NCBI RefSeq assembly: GCF_000711695.1
Contig: NW_013546883.1
Location: 1-36,740 of the forward strand
Direction: 5' to 3'
DNA: 36,740 bases
From: Tilletiaria anomala UBC 951
Taxonomy: Eukaryota > Basidiomycota > Exobasidiomycetes > Georgefischeriales > Tilletiariaceae
Under the pieces are notes generated by a model. That model searched no databases, was not told the origin of the DNA, and saw only the letters and a list, made by a program, of their open reading frames with translations. Both the position numbers and the translations under genes were made by a program. Shown piece by piece: positions 10,186 through 20,092 of this stretch. Position 1 is the first letter of the stretch, and each line of letters begins with the position of its first letter.

Positions 10186-13100
10186 TCAGGGCTCTGCACC
10201 AAAGAGGTAGAGCAGCTCGACCCAGCTGAGCTGACTCTTCTTGCCCTTTTGCAACCTCTCGCCCGTCAGCGCTGAATTCGCGAGCTCGCGTTTCTTCTTT
10301 TGGATGTCCAGCAGGCGTTGCTCCACGCTGTCTTTGACCGAGAGCTTGTAGATGCGTACGGCGCGCGTCTGGCCCAGTCGATGTGCGCGATCGAAAGCTT
10401 GCTCTTCGATCTGCGGGTTCCACCACAGGTCCATCAGCAGGACCCGGCTGCAACAAGTCAAGTTGAGACCCGTGCTGCCGGCTTTGAACGAGATGAGAAT
10501 TATCTTGCAATCGTCGCGGTTCTTGATTGTATGCAGGGCTGTTTCGCGCGCATCGGGACGCATCGAACCATCGTCTACAATGTGCAATAAGCCGTACGTA
10601 AGAGTGAGTCCAAAACCTCGGTAAATTATCGGTGGCTGCACTCACAGCGAACATAGTTGAGGCCCTCTTCCTTGAGGAAAGGCTCGACGAGGTCCAAAAA
10701 GCTGGTGAACTATCCACACAGAAGACGTTCAAAAGTCAGCTCGCGAAGTGTGAAGAGGTTTGAAGCAATGTCGCTCGCCTGACTGAACACGATCGCCTTT
10801 TCGGCTGGTGCATCCTTGTGGAAGTCTGTCAACATGCGAACCATCGTGTTGATCTTGGTCGATGTACGCCCAGGACTGAGCCAATCGCGGCCGGAAGCAG
10901 CGGAGCGCTTGATGGCTTGCTGGCAATCCTCGCACCGAGGGCCGGAGCCCGGTCCGAGCTGTACACGACACATGTCGCAATTCTGCCCGACTGTGAGACC
11001 GGCAAGCGCGCTGACCAAGTCATCCGCCTCATCCGTGTCGCTTGCGTTGCTGCCCGTCGTCTTGCTTTGGATCTGGTTGCTGCTGCTACCCGCAATCGAC
11101 TTTGACGTCGAGGAGCCGGGAGTGCTGGCTAAAGCGTCGACAGCAATATTCTTCATCGTTAGCGCGGGATGACTGCAAGCCTGCCGCAAGCGCAGCAGCA
11201 TGACGAGCGCACCCATGCGATTGATCTTGCCGTCCTCTTGCTGCGCCTCTTTCAGCGTTTCCTGCATCTTGCGCTCGAGCGCGCTGTAAAACTCACGCTC
11301 GGCCGGGTCCTCAAAGTCGGTCTCCACGATCTGCACCTCCCTCGGAGGCAGGCTGAGGATCTTCTTTCCCTCATGCTCCGCGTCCTTTGTCCTGCGGAGC
11401 ATGATGGCGCCGAGCACAATGCGCAGGCGCTTCAGCCCCCAGTTGATGCGATTCTGGTTTGTGCTCTGCAACGGCTCGCCGATCTTCTCCTTGAAGTGCC
11501 GGTATTCGTTGAAGGGAGGAATCCCGAGGAAGTGAATCAGCGAATATAGCTCGTAACTCGTGTTCTGGATTGGCGTGCCTGACAGACACCACTTGGCGTG
11601 CGCTTTGCGACTGAGCGCGTAGCTGGCCAGCGAGCACTTTGCACGATGGTTCTTGATGTTTTGCGCCTCGTCCAGCACCACGCGTAGCCAATGCATGTCG
11701 AAAAGAGGTGCAGGAGCGCACGTCGCCTTCTTTGGCATGCGCCTAGTGCCACCCATCTTCGCCTTGGAACCTTTGGGCTTGCTAGGCGACCTGACCCTGA
11801 GCGCAATCGTCTGTCGCCCGGGGCCTTTGACGACCTCGACACTACTGTCACTGTCGTCTTTGCCGTCGCCGCTATCATTGGCACTATCCGAGTCGCTGCT
11901 GGAATCCCACTCCGGTTCCTCTTCATCTTTACCCTTTCCCTTTCCGTTCCTCTTCGACTTGACTGACTGCTGCCCCTCGAGTGTGTTGCCCCATTCAGCT
12001 GCGGCTGTGGTGTATGTTGTGATGACGACATCGTAGCCTTTCAGCGACTCTGCCGACTTGGCGCGGCCGGTGCCATGATGAACATAGACTTTGAGGCCGG
12101 CATCGCTCTTTGTCTTGATCTCCTGCTCCCACTGCCGAATGACTGCGAGCGGAGCGACAATGAGCGTGGTCTGGCTTTTGAGCTCAATCTCTCGCCGGCT
12201 AGGCCCATTCCCTGCGCCGCTGATGTCGCTATTTGCCTTTTTACTATTCGCAGACTTGGCAGCCTCTTCGATGTAGCGGATTGTTGAAGTTTCCAGACTC
12301 GGTCGATTGCTGACAATCAGCGCCAGCGTTTGCACCGTTTTCCCGAGGCCCATATCGTCTGCCAAGATGCCACCTTTCTCTTTTCCTTTCTCGCGCTGCA
12401 CCATCCAGTTGACGCCTTGGATCTGATGCGGCATCAGCTCACAGGTGAGGCCTGTGATGCGAGACCGAGCAGGATCTACATCGGACAAGTCGACCATGTT
12501 CGAGATCATTTCTTGCAGCTGTCTGTCCCGCTCTTCAGGTTTGATCATCGGCCCCCCATAAAGCGATGGTTTGGGTCCTTCGCCCAGAGGATCAGCGTCT
12601 AGCGGCCGCACCTTATTCGTGGGATGCGTTGTGGAGTAGACATTATCGGCAGGTGGCTTGTAGCCGTGGAGTGGGTGGTATATCGGTGCAGGCGGCTGTA
12701 CCGGATTGTTGCTCTGAGATACATTCGGCTGGGAGAGCGGTTGCTTGAATTGCTGCTTCACATTGGTCAGGAAGTGTTGTGCAGAGGATAAAACCGGGCG
12801 CACAGTATTCACTGCAGTGCCTGGCTGCGGGCGTTGACGCGGTGCGTTCTGTTCTGCTGCGGTCATTGTTGGTGGGGGACGCCGCGGCGGCTCGTGATCG
12901 TCTAGAATCTTGATGACAGCTGCGGGGGTGTGCTTGTCACGTCGAGGAATGTGCACGTAGCGCTCTCCGTTGGGACCCCGCTGTTGCTGTTGAGGTTGGC
13001 TGTGGTTGCTGCTGCTACCGCCGCCTCCCATGCTCATGCTGGGGCCGTGGTGCGGAGACGAGCTGTTTGAAGCCGCTGGCCTCGATGCTGAATATGAAGA

Positions 13101-13319
13101 TGGCGCAGTGCCAGGAACATTCTGCAGAGCCGCAGGGTGCCGGGGCGGTGCGAAAGATGCGTCCCGGGCCAGGCCGATCAAGTCCCCTTGCTGCGCTACT
13201 TCGATCGCAGGCATTGGTGTGGCCGTGTCGAAGCCGCGTCCTGCAAATGTCGGTGGCCGGAATGGACGCGGGGCAGCTGCGTATCTCCGTCTCGCCTGAT
13301 CTTGGCGGTACGACTCCAT
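10186..13319 (-). CDS. Snf2-family ATP-dependent helicase/translocase, Rad5/Rad16-like
   Basis: A 997-residue protein from exons 13319-10779, 10709-10646 and 10574-10186. A disordered Pro/Gln-rich N-terminus (about 1-270) precedes a Snf2 ATPase core. Its motifs are LADDMGLGKTVQTLAL (Walker A, about residue 327), VLDEAQNIKNH (Walker B, about 550), CLSGTPIQN, IVFSQFTSFLDL, FKAGSTGLNL and QAFDRAHRLGQTR. An acidic Ser/Asp insert lies between motifs Ia and II. Before the second RecA lobe is a four-Cys cluster (CDMC...CEDC), where Rad5, Rad16 and HLTF relatives carry a RING. Intron 1 (10710-10778) is GC-AG: only this removal joins VFSQ to FTSFLDL. Intron 2 is 10575-10645. The family moves on DNA in repair, chromatin or transcription termination. 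The exact subfamily is uncertain. The start is the first ATG; frame continues open upstream to a possible splice acceptor. Confidence 0.92.
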
Positions 13320-13790
13320 GGACCGGTGACTGTGTAGATCGAATGTGGCTGTGGCCGTAAGACCTGCAAGGGAAAGAAAGGATCAGAGAGATGCAAATGA
13401 CGAGGACGACCTTGCAGCGCAATGAAGCAAAGAGCAGCTATTGTGATTGAGTTGTGCCATCATGATGCGCCGCGAGATGTTCGTCACGTGACCTGCTCCA
13501 GGCGGGTCAACCACAGGGCTGATGAGCACTTGGTGGATAAGCGATGGGGCTTACATAATCTGGTCGCAGACGCAAGCATGTGAACGGAACCTTGGCCGAA
13601 GGCGGCCCTGACCCTGTCCAGTCTGTCGACTCAGCTCGCAAAGCTGCACTACTGTCTGCTGTACAGTGAGGCTAACGGCCGACTGTCGACGTGTGCAGCA
13701 TCGAGCAGGGTTCGAGGGCCGAAAATGTGGATTCTGGAGGCAAGCTAAGCTACAGGCGAGCAGCGAATGTACAATGTCGTCGGCTAGCTC
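13320..13790. other. Intergenic region VAC14 to helicase gene
   Basis: This gap of about 470 bp should contain the helicase promoter and the VAC14 3' UTR. A CTTGCAG acceptor-like site just upstream of the helicase ATG may end a 5' UTR intron. I tested one upstream ATG exon and it joins out of frame. No other gene is visible. Confidence 0.45.
13484..13491. promoter_or_regulatory. TCACGTGA palindrome (E-box type)
   Basis: A perfect eight-base palindrome with a CACGTG core lies 165 bp upstream of the helicase start codon. Such sites bind bHLH-type factors (for example yeast Cbf1). One copy may be chance. Confidence 0.3.
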
Positions 13791-16700
13791 TCAACGAGGA
13801 CCAACGGACGAGGCGCCTGGGGCTGCAGAGCTGCTCACATAGCGCGAGCCAGGCAGCGCTCGCATTGCAGCGGCAGGCACAGCAGCAGCAGCGCCAGCGC
13901 CTCTGCGACCAGCGCCGACGCCAGGGCTCATCGGTCGCGAGTTCGTCTCCGCTGGCATGACATCGCTGTGGACGCCAGATGGGAAGCCAAAGAATGAATT
14001 GGCGTGCGACTGTACGCTTCCCGGCACTGAGTCATTCCCCAGGGTCCCGACCCGCATCGACTTGAGGGGTGAAGCGGTAGATGAACGGCGAGAGGGCCCT
14101 CCGCCCGTCACCCGTCGCCTGCCTGTCTGACTCGCTGGACCAGGTGGATAGACGCCGTTGCGATCCGGGAAGCTCGCCCCACCAGCGTGCTGGGCGCTTT
14201 CGGGGCTGAGCGAGAAGGTGCGATCGCTGGCCTGCGACGCTAGCATGGCTGCACGGCGCGTGCGCTCGTGCCGGAGCTGCACTGAGCGGAAGTGAAGCAG
14301 CAGCTCGTTCCATCTGATCTGATCCTCGCGCCCAAGCATCTTGCTCCGCGTTGAGCCTGCCGCGCTTGAACTCGACGCGCTGCCGGGCCCACTTGTGCCG
14401 CTCGACCCTGCCGGAAAGCTTGCGCGTGGAACGGTTTGTAAAAAGCCGAGGCTGCTGACGGCGTTCAGACGGTTTCGTAACGTCGCAAAGGCTGAGGATT
14501 GTGGAAGCAGCATCAACAGTCCATACAGACATTTGAATAGAAATGGGTAACGCTCCGGTTCAAGGAGCTGAAGCCGAAGCGAGGTAAACACCGGGCTTTC
14601 GAGCAACTGAACCAGCTTGTCGATCTGGATTAGCAACGGGACCGTGATTTCGAGGTCTGCAAAGATCGACAGCAGATTGCTGGCATGTTCGTACGCTTGC
14701 GCGAGCAGACACAGGCTGAATGTCGCCACGGCGTTGTGCGACCACGAGCGGTAGAGGCTGGAAAAGAGCGTCGAGCCGTCTTTGGTCTCAAGATTGCGCA
14801 ACCGCTTACGAAAGTCGGCGAGCTCGGGAGACGTGACGAGGATGATGTTCAGATTCTGCACCATAATACTCGCAAACTCGAGATCCTCCTCCCGCTCGAG
14901 AATCTCAGCCATAGTACGGAAAATGCGCTCCGTATGCAGGCTTGAGCAGAGCTGTCGGATGATCAAGCTGCCGCGCGTCTCGAGCAGCCTTCGATCAGTG
15001 CTGAAGAGGCTGAGTAGATTCGCCATGAAAGAGTAAAAGTAAGTGTCCTCGGAAGCGCTGCTGATTTGCGCGAGCAAGCGCAGGTCGCCCTTGATCACAT
15101 CCTCGCTGGGATCCGAGAGCGTCTTGAGCAGCGCCGGAAACGTGCCATCATCCATGACCAGGATCTTCCGTGGCGCCTTTTGGTGCAACATCAACAGCCA
15201 CTCTAGCGCAGTCACACGCGTCTCCTCGTGTTCGTCCAGCAGTTGCAGCGTGAGCGAGATGACGGTGGCATGATAGTCGAACAGATCAGCTTCGATATTG
15301 CTTGGGTAGTCCACTCCATCGAATGCTGACACCGGCGGAGGCTGCGGGGAAGAAGCAAAGCTGCCGAAGGAAGTCTGCTTGGGTGTCGCAGAATCCGCTG
15401 CACTTGAGCGTCCGCTTTCGTGCTCGAGTGCTGCTGCCAGCGGCTGTGCACGGATCCTCGGTGACAGCGGTGGCACCTGCATCTTGCTAACTGGGGCCTT
15501 GACATCCTTTGACTCCCGCGCTGCAGCGCTTGACAGCGGCCGATTCGGAGGAGGCATGCTTGGAGGGGGTTGCGAGGGGGCTGGCAATTGCTGAATGACG
15601 CGATACAGGTTGATGTTTGTTGCATTTGCGGCAGCTTGGATTGCCGGGCTGTGATGCGCGATGAGTGGGAGGATGCTGGGTATAATGCGCGGTGTGAAGG
15701 GCACAATGACATCAGGCACGACGAGCAGCAGCTCCGAGATCCAATGCAGCGCGGTAGCCTGAATCTCCTCGTCTGCACAAAAGAGAGTAAAGTTAATGTG
15801 TTAGAAGAGAGGCGTGACACAAGCGCAGAGGCAGCTAAACATGTTCACCAGGAAAGGAGATGTGGTTGAGAAGGATCTCCAAGATCGCAGCGTAGTTTAC
15901 GCGCACCTCGTGCCCGGGGACCCAATCCTCCAGCATTGGCTCCTCGAAGATCTGTGTGCCTTCCTCGTCATCTTCAACCTCATCGTCATAGCTGGTTCGG
16001 TCGTCTTGCGCGCTCTCTCTTTCCACAATGCTCTGGTCACCGGCTGGTGCCTCTGGTTGGGCGCCAGTATCAGGTGTGGCACTTGCAGCCGAGTCAGCTT
16101 CAGCAGTAGGCGCAGGCTCTGTCGAGCTAGCTGCATCTTCTGGCGAAGCTTGAGAGGAAGGTTCTAAGGACTTGGCGTTCGATGTGCTTACTGAGTCAGC
16201 CGCGTCACTTGCTGCGCCTGTCGTTGGCGAAGCCGAGAGAGAAACCTTCGTCGTTGCATTTGCACTCTTGCGCCTGGGGACAGGCTTGATGATCGTATTC
16301 GGCCTTGTACGGGGTTGCACAGCTACTTGCACGCCATCGGTGCCAGGCGAATCAATGGCAGCATCCTTTTCTTTCTTAGCCGAACGCTGTTGCTGCTGGG
16401 CCTCTGCGTACTCGATTTGCTGCCGCTGATGCTGCCGTATTCGCTCCCTCTTCTCCGCCGCATCCTTTATCTTCTGCAAAAAGTCCGCCAGGACATTCGC
16501 CGTTGCGACGCGGACGTCCGTGTTGGGGTCGCTCAGGTACTTGAGCAGGCCGTCGAGGAAGGCAGGCAGGAAGCTGACGAGCTCCAGCTGCGGGATCGAG
16601 TCAAGGACCGTGATCCAGCTGACGAGAAAATTCCGGGTAAAAGGAGAGAGGACGTAGATCCTCTCCGAAAGCAGAGGAATGAATTGTGCGAGACTGAACA

Positions 16701-17444
16701 TCTTGTTGGCTACCATATCCGTCTGGGCTCTGTCAAGCGCCTCTTCTCCAAAGGAAAGGTGGGAGAAGCGCTCTGCGGCTACCTTTTGACGCCCGACATC
16801 GAGCTCTGCATCACCGCTGATGGAACCATTTCGCGCATCCTGCTGGGCACGAATGCGCGACAGGTCTTGCGTGCGCGAGACATAGTGCGGTGCGGCCTCG
16901 CAGACGATGTCCTTCAAGAGCCGGTCGAGCAGCTCGGCGCCATTCTTGACAGAGAGCTCCGAGTCGGCTGCAAGCTTGGATAGCGCATCGAAGATTTCGT
17001 TAAAGAAGATGAGAATCTCGCCTTTGCAGACTTTTGCAATGTTGTAGAAGCTCTCGCATGCAAAGTATCTGAACAGGGGCATGGGGACACAATTGAGCCA
17101 ATGAGTAGCATCACCCGCAGCCTACCCGAAACGCACCTGATCTTGCTATCCGGGTCGATGAAGCACTGCAGGATGGGCGGCACGACCTGCTGCAAATAAG
17201 GGGCGATCTCTTGGCCAAGCGCAATCCCAAGACCAGCGAGGCCGATCAAACCCCCGTTGCGGGCATTGACATTGTTCGGGGAGGAGCTTAGAAGCAGCGC
17301 ACACAGCTGCTGGACGATGGTATCGATCTTTGAGCGTTCCCCTCGCACCAGAGCCTCGCGCACCTGTCGCTCCAAATCCAGAGTGGCAGCTTTGCGGCGC
17401 TCATAGATGCGATCCAGCAGCGCCTTTTGAATGTGCGCCTCCAT
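13791..17444 (-). CDS. VAC14: VAC14, scaffold of the PtdIns(3,5)P2-synthesising complex
   Basis: A 1169-residue protein from exons 17444-17137, 17068-15849 and 15772-13791. The start MEAHIQKALLDRIYERRKAA fits the VAC14 N-terminus (yeast and human share DKLYEKRKAA); an in-frame ATG at 17555 would add 37 unlikely residues. Splicing restores DPDSKIRYFACESFYNIAKV and then the junction after NHISFP to DEEIQATALHWISELL. The HEAT-repeat N-terminal half and the C-terminal oligomerisation half (for example FRTMAEILEREEDLEFASIM, LLQIDKLVQLLESPVF) are both clear. Vac14 is a vacuolar/endosomal scaffold that holds the kinase Fab1 and the phosphatase Fig4. The protein is about 290 residues longer than yeast Vac14 because of an acidic Ser/Ala/Pro/Glu-rich insert in the middle, a Pro-rich segment after the second junction, and a Ser/Gly/Ala-rich tail. 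Confidence 0.95.
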
Positions 17445-17946
17445 GGTGCTGGTACCGTGTAGCCGTTCCTCAGTCGAGTTCAAGGTGAATGACGCGAATC
17501 GCGCAAAGCAGTCCGCACCTTTCGCCTTACACCTAGCGCTCAGCCGCCAGTCCAAAGATCATTGCCTCTGCAGACTCTGCCTTGGAAGGCGTGAGTGGTA
17601 GAGCGATTAGTAAATGCGAGGTATGATCACTAAAGAATCGAGTTGCAATCATCATCTTGTGAGTGTGGGGCCATGATGCTTGCAATTGCGGTTCGCTCTA
17701 CAAGCGCGCGGGCGGCCATGTTCATCAATCAACATTTTCGCTGCTACTCGACACTCCTCCGCCATCCATCGTTCGCTTCCTACGCTCAGCGCTTTCGTTT
17801 TCGTCTACACGTGGCGCGATGCTTCCCAGAGTGTCCGTATCGTAAGCAATGATTTTGGAGCCTCGGCGACTCCTTGCTGAGAACGCAGCCCTTTGGGAGC
17901 CTCCTGGACGGCGAGGAGCCAGTATGCACATAGGGGCTCTGGAGCA
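17445..17946. promoter_or_regulatory. Shared upstream region of VAC14 and SVP26
   Basis: The two start codons face away from each other across 502 bp, so this stretch should hold both promoters. I see no clear TATA box or conserved operator, and no coding frame. Confidence 0.45.
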
Positions 17947-18819
17947 ATGGTGTCACTTCTCCGTATTTTCAGCCTTCCAGCGATCGGAGCGGCTTTGATC
18001 CTGCTGCTAATCTGCGTCAGTGAGTAATGACATAGAATGCGCACAATCCAAAAGGCTGTCACTTAAGGGGATTGCCAGCAACTGCGCGAGCGATTCCAAA
18101 TCAATGTTGGGCGTTAAACTTGAATTCCCTCGATTCTCGCAGCTCTTGGTCTGATCAAGGTGTGCGATTTTATCGAAAATCATACACGGTCAGCAAAAAG
18201 GCTCTTCCAGCGCATCGCTTCTGTGCGTCATCTCTAAGCTACAGTCTCGCCGTGGGATTTTCTCCATTGCTGACTGCGCACTTGGTTCATGACGTAGGCC
18301 TCTATTGCCTTTCTTTTGCTGACTTGGCTCGTGGACTCATTGCCAAGTGGCATGGTCGGACTGTGCATCCTGTCTCAATTAGCACATCTGTCTATCCTTC
18401 GCTCCAGCCCGTCCTGGCCTTTTCAGCATGGTGCAGTGGGGAACACATCCGCCCGAGCCGCAACGGCCCGCGGCTTCTTTTCTTGCGGCTGGCTACGGCT
18501 GTGGCTCGCATTCTCGCTCTCATTCATCGCGCACTTTTGCACAGCCCACTCCTTTTCGGCCCTGAAGCAAGAATGGGTCGATTACCACCGTCCTTTGAAT
18601 GCACACAATCGACTGCCCGGAGGCCGGCTCGACTGGGATTTTGATCCCAGTCGCCGGCCACGCACGGAGGAGAAGACCGCCTCTGAGGTTGTCACGTTCT
18701 TCGCCCTTGGCGTCTGGTGCACCCCATTACTCATTTTCCTGGGGACATGCACGGCTCAACTCGAGCTTCCGCTGGGAAACAGGCACGGAAGATCTGCATA
18801 TGATGCAATAGGAAGGTAA
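17947..18819 (+). CDS. SVP26: SVP26/TEX261-family ER-Golgi cargo receptor
   Basis: A 224-residue multi-span membrane protein from exons 17947-18019, 18143-18222 and 18298-18819. The joined start reads MVSLLRIFSLPAIGAALILL, then LLICVTLGLIKVCDFIENHTR and KRLFQRIASASIAFLLLTWLVDSLP. This aligns without gaps to the yeast Svp26 pattern (ELVEEHT, RRFLTRAIYG, LLLDGFP). Later come another hydrophobic segment, LDWDFDP, and SEVVTFFALGVWCTPLLIFL, equivalent to Svp26 EVASFFGICVWFIPFALF. Four hydrophobic segments are visible. Svp26 loads certain Golgi mannosyltransferases into COPII vesicles. Yeast Svp26 is 228 residues. The last residues after LELP are poorly conserved and a GTAACA donor at the stop codon leaves open a different C-terminus. 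No single reading frame shows the gene, because two of its three exons are under 81 nt. Confidence 0.87.
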
Positions 18820-20092
18820 CAGAGTGAATCTCACTCAAACGTGTGCGACTGGAGCATGTCCAAATGTCTATGTGCATATCGCATGCCGTCTGCATAGGTT
18901 GTCTTTCCGGGTGGACACCTTCGACTAATTGGGGCAGGACCGAGTTTGAGTGAGAGACGACATGGTTTCGGACGAAAGATGTACTCTTCGACTTCTAGGA
19001 TCTCTCATCCGAATCGATGGTCTTTCACAGACAACGTCGACCCATTGGTTCAACGTACCGACCCAGAAAAGCCAGTGGAAAAAGCGAGAACGCAAGTGAA
19101 AGAGGGGATTGGTGCTGAGCTATAGCGGGTTGACTTTGTTGAAGCGTCGAATCGCTCCCGATGGAGCACGCTGACTGGGCTCAGCCGCATATTCAACGAC
19201 CTTTCTTCATATGTCCTTATTTTGACAGGAACTAAACGGCTTGTATCTACGAGCTAGCGTCTGCCAGCCTACCCACGCGGACGGAAAGAGCCATATTGCA
19301 GCTTGAGCTCGCTATCCAAAGAACGTGCTATGCACCTTTCCTTTTGATGCGTGACACGTGAGGTCTCCTTTAGGCACTGATGATGATGCAAAAGATACAT
19401 CCGTTTTGGGCGCCATTCTGAGGTGTCTGTAGAGCTGTTTGCAGAACTGTCCGCAAGCATTGCAACGAATAGATGTATCACACCTCGTCCAGCCAAGCAA
19501 CCAAATGAATGCCGTGCCTGGTAGACTGGCTCCTAGCCGTTGGCCGGTATCAATTCCGAGACAGGCTCACAGCCGCTGGATCGACATCAGCGAGTCGCGC
19601 TTTGCACTTTTCTCGACGTTGATGCGTTAATGCTTGATGGTCAACCATCCCGGCGCAGCAAGGTCGGATCTCTTGGGCGGCGCAGGCGTAGCTGTGCGCG
19701 CACTGGTGATTGTCTAAGCGGCCCATCCACGTTCGTAGATGAAGAAGGCTGGTGAAGCGTGACCCATGAACGGTCGAGGTTCACGAAAGAGGCGATGGTC
19801 TGGTGTTGGACGTGGATGAGGGCCCATCAAGACGAGGGAGCGAGCATCCAATATGGTCTTCAGGGGGACTCTCGGCCGACAAACCACCCCCAATGCAAGA
19901 ACAGCAGCACGCCCTTCGGTTCGGCGTCCGGCCGAGCAACAGGACAGCATAGCCGGATGGCGACGGTGACAACTGCGTTCGCTTTGAGCACTAGCCTATT
20001 CCATGCTATCGGTACCTTGCACATGCTTGCGGGTTCAAGCTACACGGAACAGACCCGACCACGTTCGCGTCCACAAAAGAACTTCCGCTGCA
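18820..20092. other. Intergenic region SVP26 to hydrolase gene
   Basis: A gap of about 1.27 kb. Open frames are short, overlap on both strands and show no domain. It should contain the hydrolase promoter. An in-frame ATG at 20003 could extend the next gene by 30 residues. Confidence 0.45.

Noticed and set aside
13380-13460. Upstream coding exon of the helicase starting at an ATG near 13465
   Set aside because: The join is out of frame and the donor GTCGTC is poor. A non-coding 5' UTR intron remains possible.
17445-17555. N-terminal extension of VAC14 from ATG 17555
   Set aside because: The extra 37 residues are unlike any VAC14, whereas the ATG at 17444 gives the expected family start.
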